Source of the DNA: Chitinophaga pinensis DSM 2588
Lineage (GTDB): Bacteria > Bacteroidota > Bacteroidia > Chitinophagales > Chitinophagaceae
Assembly (NCBI RefSeq): GCF_000024005.1
Contig: NC_013132.1
Coordinates: forward strand, 6,380,001 to 6,444,000
Reading direction: 5' to 3'
DNA length: 64,000 nt
In this document: positions 17,934 to 25,230 of the stretch, in pieces
Numbering within the stretch: the first letter of the stretch is position 1
Layout of the letters: the number at the start of each line of letters is the position of its first letter
Made by a program: the position numbers and the translations under genes
Notes under the pieces: generated by a model
What the model saw: the letters and a program-made list of their open reading frames with translations, nothing else
Database searches by the model: none
What the model was told of the DNA's origin: nothing

Positions 17934-18803
17934 TCACCGGATCATTAAAAGCTGCGACCACTCTATACCCAAAAGCCCTTTACGTTTTTCCATATTCAAA
18001 GTATCTCCTCTTTCGAAATGTGAATACTGCCGTTCTGTGGCAACTTTTCTAAAGACAGGACCATTAATTCTCCGTAGTAAAAAAGAACATTGTGGCTTAC
18101 GGTTTTGTGGCGTCGTTTTGCCTGATATCAGAAATATTTCATTTCTAAGTTTAATCACTTTATACATCCAATTATCGCTATAATACGCACAACTCTTCTC
18201 TTCTACATCCTCCCAATGGGCAATCGTTGCAATGCTATCAGTATGGATAAGGTCGAAATAATAATTATCGCTATATCCTTCAGTATCGGATCCGGTAGTT
18301 GCTAAAGACTTGTTTATTAGAAAATATCTCTCAATTACAGGATGTGAAAAATCGAATGAATAATTTAATACAAGCAGAAACGGCAGCACATAACAAAACA
18401 ACCCGGCCAAAAAAATCCCTTTATCCATTCTATGATTAGTCTCGCCGGCAAATAGATAGTAGTAAACAACCGCAGGCAGAAAAATACTGACTAAAACCGA
18501 CAAAAACTTAGCTTCATATACGGAGAGCATATGGTATAGTACAAATCCATATAAGCAGGGAGTAAACAGGTCAAGAAAAAAAATAAGTATGTTATCTGGT
18601 GTAACCTTATTAAAATAAAGAAAAAGATGTCTTGTTACCGAAATACAGAACAGCAGTACTATGAGATATCCGAATCCAGGAGATAAAGGATCAGTACCTA
18701 ACACATAGATACACAATATTATCCTTGCAACAGCAAGAATAATACTACTGAACCCGATTCCCCCAATTGGGGCGATAACCCTTGTCATCCTTCCGTTATT
18801 CAT
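17934..18803 (-). CDS. Multi-pass membrane protein of unknown function
   Basis: 289 residues. The first about 160 residues contain five hydrophobic segments (IGFSSIILAVARIILCIYVL; YLIVLLFCISV; ILIFFLDLFTPCLYGFVLY; FLSVLVSIFLPAVVYYYLFA; IFLAGLFCYVLPFLLVL). The remaining about 125 residues are soluble, polar and end in KGLLGIEWSQLLMIR. I recognise no family. The gene is AT-rich. It is followed in the same direction (upstream in the transcript) by another membrane protein at 18846-19403, 42 bp away, so the two may be cotranscribed. Given the island context, a membrane-located immunity role is possible, but nothing in the sequence proves it. Confidence 0.7.
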   Translation of the reverse strand: MNNGRMTRVIAPIGGIGFSSIILAVARIILCIYVLGTDPLSPGFGYLIVLLFCISVTRHLFLYFNKVTPDNILIFFLDLFTPCLYGFVLYHMLSVYEAKFLSVLVSIFLPAVVYYYLFAGETNHRMDKGIFLAGLFCYVLPFLLVLNYSFDFSHPVIERYFLINKSLATTGSDTEGYSDNYYFDLIHTDSIATIAHWEDVEEKSCAYYSDNWMYKVIKLRNEIFLISGKTTPQNRKPQCSFLLRRINGPVFRKVATERQYSHFERGDTLNMEKRKGLLGIEWSQLLMIR

Positions 18804-18845
18804 ATTAGCTGCGGTTATTTAAGCGATTCTTTGAAGCAAACTGGC

Positions 18846-19403
18846 TTACCGGTTTCCTGCGCCTTCATACTCCTTTAAAAAATGATTACAAAGTGACAAT
18901 ATTTTATCAGGAGCCTCTTCCAGACCATGAATACAAAAGATAAATTCGTCATTTTTCGTTTTACCATCCACATGAAGGTACCATCTGGTTGCTGTATATG
19001 TGGCAGCCCCGCTCCCATCGGTAGGAGACACTATGTATTCTTTATCACGTGTCATCAATCTGAATCCTGTTATATCTCCCCATAGCAGACGTTTTTCAGA
19101 TCCGGATCTGATCTTTTGCCAAAAAGCAAAGCTGCTATAAATACTTTTGCCTGGCGACAGTAGCAATTCTCTATCTGACATTATTATCGAGGCTTTTAAA
19201 GGAATGCGGGTAGCAAGAAAATTGACAAGAGAAGGAAGTAGAAAAACAATTATAATAATGCCATACACGACAGCATCATGCCTATGCCTTGCTGTAAACA
19301 ATGCATACGAAAATAAGATAACCGGTATCACAACTACCAGCAGCCAGCCAAGGCTTGCCTCAATATTAGGATCTGTAGATCTTTTTATGATTATGGTGTC
19401 CAT
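18846..19403 (-). CDS. Small membrane protein with two N-terminal transmembrane segments
   Basis: 185 residues. Two hydrophobic segments (LGWLLVVVIPVILFSYALF and VVYGIIIIVFLLPSLVNFLA) precede a soluble region of about 115 residues predicted from its alternating pattern to be mostly beta (IIMSDRELLLSPG, LLWGDITGFRLM, YIVSPTDGSG, WYLHVDG, EFIFCIHGL) with a final helix (DKILSLCNHFLKEY). This resembles membrane-tethered PH-like proteins in outline; I cannot name a family. It is likely cotranscribed with the membrane protein at 17934-18803. Confidence 0.65.
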   Translation of the reverse strand: MDTIIIKRSTDPNIEASLGWLLVVVIPVILFSYALFTARHRHDAVVYGIIIIVFLLPSLVNFLATRIPLKASIIMSDRELLLSPGKSIYSSFAFWQKIRSGSEKRLLWGDITGFRLMTRDKEYIVSPTDGSGAATYTATRWYLHVDGKTKNDEFIFCIHGLEEAPDKILSLCNHFLKEYEGAGNR

Positions 19404-19421
19404 TGTAACAGTATTTTGGGG

Positions 19422-19688
19422 CTAAGGTGTCATTATGAGGGTCATATGCGCCTTATTCGAGGGTGATATACGAATTTGCGACACAACAGGGTGTTCTAAG
19501 TTACAACAAACTTTATTATCTCCACTCGTAAGCAATAAACATTCATAGAAAGCTGCAATTGCTTTCCATATGCCAGAGCTTGTTTTTTTCCCAATAATCC
19601 CATTTTCCTGGATACACCGTTGATAATCCTGGGCTATGTCCGAGCACCCGATATTCTTACCCGTTAAACGGAGATAGGATTTTACCAA
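19422..19688 (-). CDS. Hypothetical small ORF
   Basis: 88 residues, rich in Cys (GKNIGCSDIAQDYQRC, AAFYECLLL, NKVCCNLEH). It fills the space between two better supported minus-strand genes. No family or motif is recognised and the ATG has no clear ribosome-binding site. It may be a real small cargo gene or a chance frame. Confidence 0.3.
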   Translation of the reverse strand: MVKSYLRLTGKNIGCSDIAQDYQRCIQENGIIGKKTSSGIWKAIAAFYECLLLTSGDNKVCCNLEHPVVSQIRISPSNKAHMTLIMTP

Positions 19689-19725
19689 GAGACCGGAAGA
19701 AGAAGATCAAATTGGGAGCAGACCC

Positions 19726-20682
19726 TTATTCATATTTCCTAACCTGCTCAAAGAACTGGTTTTTGTAGTCCTCGCTAAACTCAAAATTACCCGCTGTCTG
19801 TACTATTTGCTTATTACCAACTCTTTCATCAAACCAATCCTTGAAAAAATCCGCATACCCACCTGTTGAGATTTCGTTGTTTCCCATTGCTACCATTGGC
19901 AGGTATGCTTTTACAAAAGCTGCTTTTGACTTAATTTCCTTATTTAGCGTTAACAGGTAAAATTGAACATCGTAGGCCAGATAAGAAAGTGGATCACCGT
20001 GCAAAGCGAAGTACCCTTTTTCTTTACTCAGCTCAGTGAAAAGATTCCTTAAAACAGAATCGAAGTTAATTGCCGTCTCTTTCTTAAAGTATTGCTGTAG
20101 TGTATCTGAGAATCGGCCTGTTTTAAAAGATTCCAGTGTGTCAATCAGGTCTTGTGCAGAAGTATCGTATATATCTTCACTTACAAGCCCTCTGATGAAA
20201 GTCTCGAAGTCTTTAGCCAAAAAGGTTTTTTTATAATCCGATTCCTGGTCAACATGCACCACTTCGGGCTCCCCGTCTTTTCCGCATTTTGAGTAGTCCA
20301 GCATTACCATATCGTGTCCCGCAGATGGACAGTCACAAATATAGACGCCAGTGTCGGGATATCCCCAATCATCAATCATAAACTGACTGCCCAATTCCCC
20401 GCATAAGGAATATGGTTTTTCCCGCCCTATGCTCAGTATTGCTGTAATAGCAATATGGTCATCCGCCCAGGAAGTGTTTTCGCTGGTCGGGAAACAGGTG
20501 TTTTTAGGGATTCCGCCATTATGCAACTTCATTAATTCAATATATGAAGCAGGTAGTTTAAAACCCAGTTCTTCTTCGATATTCGCAATAAGCTCGTCGG
20601 AAGGTGCCTGGCCAACATATTCCTGCAACGCATATTCGCTATCTTCCCAGAAATTAGAAAGGTCAAAGTCTTTAAATATCAT
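19726..20682 (-). CDS. SMI1/KNR4 (SUKH-1) domain protein, immunity-like
   Basis: The preferred start is the Met at 20682 (MIFKDFDLSNFWED); the open frame extends 27 codons further. The N-terminal about 165 residues carry the SUKH pattern: DELIANIEEELGFKLPASY followed by IELMKLHNGGIPK, then a long insert with FMIDDWGYPDTGVYICDCPSAGHDMVMLDY and a final DFETFIRGL. The C-terminal about 130 residues are a separate helical region (KSKAAFVKAYLPMVAMGNNEISTGGYADFFKDWFDE) vaguely similar to DMP19/DUF4375-type domains, an uncertain suggestion. SUKH-1 proteins are frequent immunity proteins against polymorphic toxins. No toxin gene lies next to it. Confidence 0.82.
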   Translation of the reverse strand: MIFKDFDLSNFWEDSEYALQEYVGQAPSDELIANIEEELGFKLPASYIELMKLHNGGIPKNTCFPTSENTSWADDHIAITAILSIGREKPYSLCGELGSQFMIDDWGYPDTGVYICDCPSAGHDMVMLDYSKCGKDGEPEVVHVDQESDYKKTFLAKDFETFIRGLVSEDIYDTSAQDLIDTLESFKTGRFSDTLQQYFKKETAINFDSVLRNLFTELSKEKGYFALHGDPLSYLAYDVQFYLLTLNKEIKSKAAFVKAYLPMVAMGNNEISTGGYADFFKDWFDERVGNKQIVQTAGNFEFSEDYKNQFFEQVRKYE

Positions 20683-20775
20683 AATGCACTTTTTAGTTGC
20701 TGTATTATTTTGCGGTTGAATGTAAGAATAATATATTTTTTTGACAGTATTTATAATACTCACCTCATATGCCTG

Positions 20776-21795
20776 TTACTGCGTCGCCAAAAGGCACTCA
20801 AAATCTCCAACAATATCATAGTAATCATATTCAAATTTGCCAATCCAACAACTAAGTATGCCACTACGTACTAATTGAGCACTCGCTAAAGCTTCTTTCA
20901 TTCGTTTATTTGTGATTGAGGTAGGTTTGTAGTTATAATTATCCTTCATATATACCAATGTTCGGGCAGCAAAAAGTCTGCTGGTCGGACTTGGAGAAAA
21001 TAGGATGCTTTCCAATGCATTATAATCTTTGTTGACAATAAAAAACCGAAGATGATTAAACGTTTCACTACCTAAGCCATATGTTATATAAAATGGTTTG
21101 ACAAAAGTCCCACCCGTCATAACATCTGTAAAATAATTAATCGCTTGTTGCCTACGATAATTGGTATCTGCCGATTCTAAAACTAGCTGTCCCGATTCAT
21201 TTAAATACTTTTGTACGTTTTCGACATATACCTTTTCATAACAGACTTGCCCGTTCACACATTCAAATTGTAGTTGGATCTCTTTGAGCAAATATTTTTC
21301 TATTATTTCTCTATGATTGTCAATCGTCAATCTTATTTTCAGAACAGTGTCCCCCCAATAGATAGCGTCGACATTGCAGGAACCATAGCCTCCGTAGATA
21401 GTATACTTTGTTGATTTCAAACCATAACCTAAATCTTCGTTTATACTAAGGCAATTGTATTTGCCATCTAAAAAATGAGGGATTAGCCTTTGTATCTCAG
21501 TAACAGAGTAGCCAATCGCTGGTAGCTTATTGATTTTTTCTTTTATGATATCCTGGTCAAGCTTTGCCCAATCTAAATGAGTGGAATCTTCAGGCTTCTC
21601 ATTTCTTCCGCCACAATAAGCAATGAACGAAAGTTTTGTTGAGTCTACAGTTGTTAATTGTCCAAATACAGTATTTGGATTTATAAGGATAAAAATGACG
21701 AGGTATTTGAAAGGGAGTTTCAACTGTGTTTTTTTAGATGAAAAAGAAAATGGGAAATTATAGAATCTTTCAAGACCAGAGCAACTATTAGCCAT
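20776..21795 (-). CDS. Exported protein of unknown function
   Basis: 339 residues in the longest frame. A signal-like hydrophobic segment (YLVIFILINPNTVFGQ) begins only at about residue 31, so translation probably starts later, for example at a TTG giving MKLPFKYLVIF. The mature part has several Cys residues (YNCLSINED, GSCNVDAIYWGD, QFECVNGQVCYEKVY) and a C-terminal helical region with SPSPTSRLFAARTLVYMKDNY. No family is recognised. It lies 93 bp upstream of the SUKH-1 gene in the same orientation and may be cotranscribed with it. Confidence 0.65.
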   Translation of the reverse strand: MANSCSGLERFYNFPFSFSSKKTQLKLPFKYLVIFILINPNTVFGQLTTVDSTKLSFIAYCGGRNEKPEDSTHLDWAKLDQDIIKEKINKLPAIGYSVTEIQRLIPHFLDGKYNCLSINEDLGYGLKSTKYTIYGGYGSCNVDAIYWGDTVLKIRLTIDNHREIIEKYLLKEIQLQFECVNGQVCYEKVYVENVQKYLNESGQLVLESADTNYRRQQAINYFTDVMTGGTFVKPFYITYGLGSETFNHLRFFIVNKDYNALESILFSPSPTSRLFAARTLVYMKDNYNYKPTSITNKRMKEALASAQLVRSGILSCWIGKFEYDYYDIVGDFECLLATQ

Positions 21796-22043
21796 TATTT
21801 TAACAAACTACTAGTAAATATGACGGTCATATGTAGCGTTATTACCCAGAGCTGCCATTATACTATTTTAACGCTCTTCAATTAGCTGTTTCATTATTTT
21901 CGCCAAATGGACACCATCAATACAACTTTCAACAAGAAAACAATCATTTCTTGTATACTTACATGAACAGGAATCTGACAAAAAGAAGGTTATCTTTACT
22001 AGCCTGAAAGAACTCTTATCAATACGCATAATCATACAAGCCA

Positions 22044-22709
22044 ATGTGGTACTCAAAATATACGTTCTTTAACAAAGAAGAAGGATTAAAAGAAGAAATC
22101 CAAGATAATTATTTCCTTCAACCATACGCTGAAAAAGAGTTTAATAGTATTTCTAACTATACAGAGGGGAAGATACTAACTGATTTTCAGATCCCCCCTT
22201 ATTTACAATTACCTGAAGAATACAAGCAACTATTAGCATATTCAAATGGCGGTGGTATCATAAACGGCGAAAGAGAATTTGGATTTTTCAGTCTTGAAGC
22301 GATCAGAGAAATGTATGTTACATACGGTTTCTTAATCTGGGCGCCAGATCTTTTACCGATCGCGCTCAATGGTGGTGGCAAATTTTATGTCTATGATTTC
22401 AGAAACCTTCAAAACGGCCCCTCAATTCTTCTTGTTCCGGCAGGATGTATTGGAGATGATGAGAGTTGTGTGTATTTAGGGAATACGCTTGACGAGGTAT
22501 TGAGTAAAACAACAAATGTAGAAGATGAACTCGACAAAATTTATCCTCAAAAAGAGTTGTCAGCAACAGAAAAAGAAAGAATGAGTCTGAACGAACAACT
22601 CCTCAGTATCAGGCAAAAGAAAGAATCTGGAGAAATAGACTTAAAAACATTCCTAAAGGCCAAACAGGATATAGCATTTCAGTTGAAAAAGCTGGATTTG
22701 TATAGTTGA
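22044..22709 (+). CDS. SMI1/KNR4 (SUKH) domain protein, immunity-like
   Basis: 221 residues. The SUKH core is clear: the IPPYLQLPEEYKQLLAYSNG stretch followed by GG, then EFGFFSLEAIREMYVTYGF, a PIALNGGGKFYVYDFR strand pair (the usual G.....yd strand) and LGNTLDEVLSKT. A charged helical tail (about 165-221, many Lys/Glu) follows. It is transcribed away from the exported protein gene at 20776-21795, across a gap of about 250 bp. It is the third SUKH-type gene of the island and has no adjacent toxin gene, as in other orphan immunity genes. Repeat copy F and its hairpin follow 46 bp after the stop. Confidence 0.85.
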   Translation: MWYSKYTFFNKEEGLKEEIQDNYFLQPYAEKEFNSISNYTEGKILTDFQIPPYLQLPEEYKQLLAYSNGGGIINGEREFGFFSLEAIREMYVTYGFLIWAPDLLPIALNGGGKFYVYDFRNLQNGPSILLVPAGCIGDDESCVYLGNTLDEVLSKTTNVEDELDKIYPQKELSATEKERMSLNEQLLSIRQKKESGEIDLKTFLKAKQDIAFQLKKLDLYS

Positions 22710-22755
22710 GAGCGTCTGATTTAATAGAGGAGCAGATAAGCTTAGCGAAATATCT

Positions 22756-22825
22756 CATAATCTGGTTCGAATTCTTTTACAAGGGCGCATAAAATAAAAA
22801 CCCGACTCTTCTAAGCCGGGCTTTT
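22756..22825 (+). repeat. tRNA-end-like island repeat, copy F, right boundary of the island
   Basis: ATAATCTGGTTCGA (22757-22770) is identical to the start of the B and C cores; the rest of the core (AAGGGCGCATAAAA) is diverged. A hairpin of the copy-C type follows (AAAACCCGACT... AAGCCGGGCTTTT), ending in a T-rich tract that should also terminate the SUKH transcript. Beyond this point gene content returns to ordinary chromosomal functions, so I take it as the right boundary. Confidence 0.65.
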
Positions 22826-22904
22826 ATTTTATGGGAATGCAATTGTCAGAGAGCACCTGTGGTCCTTTTTGCTATAAAATAAATTGTTTTGACATTCTCT
22901 ATGG

Positions 22905-23696
22905 TTATAGCTTATAGCCACCACTCGCTTCTATCACCTGAGCAGTTACCCAACGGCCTTCATACGAGGCGAGAAAGGCAACTACGGCAGCAATGTCCGA
23001 AGTTTCGCCGAAGCGGCCCAGCGCAGTATCGCCAATGACAGTCTTTACAATGTCCACGTTTTCACGTACAGCAGCGTTCATATCTGTTTTTACCCAGCCC
23101 GGCGCTACTGCATTTACAGTGATACCACGCGACCCCAACTCGATTGCAAGAGAATGTGTCAAATTATTAATGGCCGCTTTAGCGGCTGAGTAGATAGGCA
23201 CTACCGACATTGGACGGGTAGCTGCTCCTGATGAAATGTTGATGATCCGTCCGCCATCAACGAGGCGGCTCAAAGCAGATTGTATTACGAAAAAAGGTGC
23301 ACGTGCATGGACAGCGAACATCGTATCCCAACTTACCGGTGTCGCGTCAGCCAGACCACCCCAGCCGGAGTTACCAGCATTGTTCACCAGGATATGCAGC
23401 GCGTTGCTGCCGGTTCGCTTCTTCAACTCATTGTCCAGCTGTTCAAATAAAGCGGGAATTGCCGTAGCGTCTACAAGGTCAGCATATAGTGCAAAAGCGC
23501 TACCTCCGGTTTTTTCTATACCAGCAACAACCTCTTCAGCTGATGCTTTACTTGCATTATAAGTAATTGCAACCAATGCACCGTCAGCTGCAAGACGCTC
23601 TGCAATCGCACGGCCGATACCACGTGATCCACCAGTTACGAGCGCTGTTACATTGGCTAAAATCTTGTCATTTTTTAATTCATTTCCTTGTGCCAT
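22905..23696 (-). CDS. Short-chain dehydrogenase/reductase (SDR)
   Basis: The start at 23696 (MAQGNELKNDKILANV) is preferred over the longer frame because it places the cofactor site at the normal distance from the N-terminus. Classical SDR motifs are present: TGGSRGIG (NAD(P) binding), LVNNAG, a catalytic Ser in INISSGAA, YSAAK (Tyr and Lys), and PGWVKTDM. The size (about 263 residues) fits 3-oxoacyl-ACP-reductase or glucose-1-dehydrogenase-like members. Substrate is unknown. A second SDR gene lies 120 bp upstream in the same orientation, and both are divergent from an HxlR regulator. Confidence 0.9.
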   Translation of the reverse strand: MAQGNELKNDKILANVTALVTGGSRGIGRAIAERLAADGALVAITYNASKASAEEVVAGIEKTGGSAFALYADLVDATAIPALFEQLDNELKKRTGSNALHILVNNAGNSGWGGLADATPVSWDTMFAVHARAPFFVIQSALSRLVDGGRIINISSGAATRPMSVVPIYSAAKAAINNLTHSLAIELGSRGITVNAVAPGWVKTDMNAAVRENVDIVKTVIGDTALGRFGETSDIAAVVAFLASYEGRWVTAQVIEASGGYKL

Positions 23697-23777
23697 AACA
23701 TTCTTTTGATTTGTTATGGCAAATCTCAGCAAAGCTACCCTCTTACATTTTGCCGTTTTAGGGCAATGCTTTGCCAA

Positions 23778-23811
23778 ATCAGGTATACCGAAGATTTTCA
23801 GTATACCTGAT
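23778..23811. other. Inverted repeat between the two SDR genes
   Basis: ATCAGGTATAC (23778-23788) and GTATACCTGAT (23801-23811) form a perfect 11-bp stem with a 12-nt loop, just past the stop codon of the upstream SDR. There is no T run on the minus strand, so it may be an operator or an mRNA-stabilising or attenuating hairpin rather than a simple terminator. Confidence 0.5.
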
Positions 23812-23816
23812 AAAAA

Positions 23817-24560
23817 TTATTTCAAATGGTATTGTATGAAACCACCGTCAATTGCGATATCGGCTCCGTTGATATATCCCGCCGCATCTGAGGCAAGGAA
23901 CACAACAGCACCTGCGATCTCATCTACCGTACCTACACGCTGAAGCGCGGTACTTGCTGCAAGGTAAGCCTGTGCTTCGGGAGGCGCTACGGAATCCAGT
24001 CCGGGTGTCTTTATCGGGCCCGGACTGACGATATTGACACGAATCTTTCTCTCTGCCAGTTCATTTACTGCTATGTCTGCGATCTTATTCAATGCAGCCT
24101 TTGTAGCGGAATACACAGCAGTAGCTACAGCAGCGCTAGTTGCCACACCAGAAGAGGTGAAAGTGACGGACGAACCATCCGCTAAATGTGGGATCAGCTT
24201 TTGCAGTGTAAAAAAATGCCCCTTAACATTTGTATTGAATTGGGTATCGAAATCGGCTTCGCTGACATGCGCGATTGGTGCAAACGAAGCGACACCGGCA
24301 TTTAGGAAAAGAACATCAACTTTTTGACCGCTTTCAGCAACTGCTTTTTTCAGGGCTTCGATTCCTTCAAAATTTGAGGTGTCAGCTATCACCGTTTTCA
24401 GGTTCGGACTACCAATCTCATTAGCCGCCTTTTGCAGGTTGCCTGCGCTTCTACCGGTGATCAAAACATTTGCCCCCTCTTTAATAAACTGTTTTGCGGT
24501 GGCTAATCCAATACCCGTACTACCACCGGTTATCACTACGTTTTTGTTTGCTAAACTCAT
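23817..24560 (-). CDS. Short-chain dehydrogenase/reductase (SDR)
   Basis: About 247 residues from the preferred start at 24560 (MSLANKNVVITGGSTGIG). The SDR signatures are TGGSTGIG, LFLNAGVASFAP (NAG), VTFTSSGVA (Ser), YSATK (Tyr/Lys) and SPGPIKTPG. The C-terminal AGYINGADIAIDGGFIQ is typical of the classical family. It is a cytoplasmic NAD(P)-dependent oxidoreductase of unknown substrate. The HxlR regulator gene starts 106 bp away on the other strand, with repeated GTAAC boxes in between, so this gene is likely its direct target. Confidence 0.9.
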   Translation of the reverse strand: MSLANKNVVITGGSTGIGLATAKQFIKEGANVLITGRSAGNLQKAANEIGSPNLKTVIADTSNFEGIEALKKAVAESGQKVDVLFLNAGVASFAPIAHVSEADFDTQFNTNVKGHFFTLQKLIPHLADGSSVTFTSSGVATSAAVATAVYSATKAALNKIADIAVNELAERKIRVNIVSPGPIKTPGLDSVAPPEAQAYLAASTALQRVGTVDEIAGAVVFLASDAAGYINGADIAIDGGFIQYHLK

Positions 24561-24615
24561 TTTTTTCAGATGTTTTATTATTTCCAGCAAACTTAGCGCA
24601 CATCAATTTATTTTG

Positions 24616-24663
24616 GTTACTTTGTAACTAAAAGTAACGGTATATTTCAAGTAACTAAGTAAC
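24616..24663. promoter_or_regulatory. Candidate HxlR operator: repeated GTAAC boxes
   Basis: The divergent promoter region contains GTTAC (24616-24620) and GTAAC (24624-24628) as an inverted pair with a TTT spacer, then GTAAC at 24634-24638, 24651-24655 and 24659-24663. Two of them (GTAAC-TAA-GTAAC) are tandem and end two bases before the HxlR start codon. Binding there could autoregulate HxlR and control the SDR genes. This is inferred from pattern and position. Confidence 0.55.
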
Positions 24664-24665
24664 TT

Positions 24666-25043
24666 ATGACAGAAGAGCTTTGTCCCAAAAGAGACATCAT
24701 GGCGATCCATGACGCGATGGATGTACTGAACGGAAAATGGAAAATTTCCATTATTTCGTCTATGTGTTACTATAACGAGCGAAGGTTTTCCGATATACTG
24801 AATGACCTTCACGGTATTTCCAACAAACAGCTAAGTAAAGAGCTGAAGGATCTGGAAGAAAATAAACTGGTCAGGCGTACTGTATTAGATACCCAACCCG
24901 TTTCTGTTAAATACAACCTCACTGAATATGGCTGGTCGCTACAGAATCTCATTTACGACCTTTCCGATTGGGGTAAAAAACACAGGGAAGTCATTGTACG
25001 CGACTGGCAAGACAATACTCAAAACAAGCCCACTCAGCCATAA
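24666..25043 (+). CDS. HxlR-family winged-helix transcriptional regulator
   Basis: 125 residues. It begins MTEELCPKRDIMAIHDAMDV and carries the family hallmark VLNGKWKISIISSMCYYNERRFSDI, then ISNKQLSKELKDLEENKLVRR (recognition helix and wing) and VKYNLTEYGWSLQ. HxlR proteins respond to aldehydes or other reactive electrophiles and often control adjacent reductase genes. The divergent SDR genes and GTAAC boxes fit that. A strong terminator follows the stop. Confidence 0.92.
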   Translation: MTEELCPKRDIMAIHDAMDVLNGKWKISIISSMCYYNERRFSDILNDLHGISNKQLSKELKDLEENKLVRRTVLDTQPVSVKYNLTEYGWSLQNLIYDLSDWGKKHREVIVRDWQDNTQNKPTQP

Positions 25044-25058
25044 TCTAATTACCTATGT

Positions 25059-25098
25059 AAAAAAGGCTTTGAGATCAATGATCTCAAAGCCTTTTTTG
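25059..25098 (+). terminator. Rho-independent terminator after HxlR
   Basis: AAAAAAGGCTTTGAGATCA and its complement flank a very small loop; the long perfect stem (about 17 bp) ends in TTTTTTG. It is A-rich on the left side too, so it can act in both directions and may also have served the truncated minus-strand gene at 25129-25230. Confidence 0.85.
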
Positions 25099-25128
25099 TG
25101 CTACTTCCGGTGATGTTTATACTAGTCC

Positions 25129-25230
25129 TTAATCCCCATCCTGGGCGATGACCAGTTCGTGTCCCGCTGCCATCCAGGCCCTGGCAAGTCTTGAACCGAT
25201 ATTTCCGGTATTCAAAATTCCAATCTTCAT
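25129..25230 (-). pseudogene. Truncated NAD(P)-binding oxidoreductase remnant (F420-reductase-like)
   Basis: A 33-codon frame starting at 25230 reads MKIGILNTGNIGSRLARAWM and then AAGHELVIAQ followed by DGD and a TAA stop at 25129. This is the N-terminal beta-alpha-beta dinucleotide fold (GxGNIG-like, here NTGNIG) of NADPH-dependent F420 reductase-like or ProC-like proteins, which normally continue for 150-200 residues. The rest of the gene is absent; the HxlR terminator follows within 40 bp. It is therefore a remnant left by a deletion. The upstream region to 25590 holds no recognisable gene. Confidence 0.7.

Noticed and set aside
21868..22056. 62-codon minus-strand frame in the gap before the third SUKH gene
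   Set aside because: It overlaps the SUKH start codon, has no recognisable features and lies in the divergent promoter region.
12212..22825. CRISPR array as an explanation of the island repeats
   Set aside because: Only six imperfect copies, spaced 0.9-4.9 kb apart by genes; no short uniform spacers and no cas genes.
12285..22830. Integrase, transposase or relaxase within the island
   Set aside because: I looked for tyrosine recombinase (R..H..R..Y) and DDE-type patterns among the frames and found none, so no specific mobile-element family is named.
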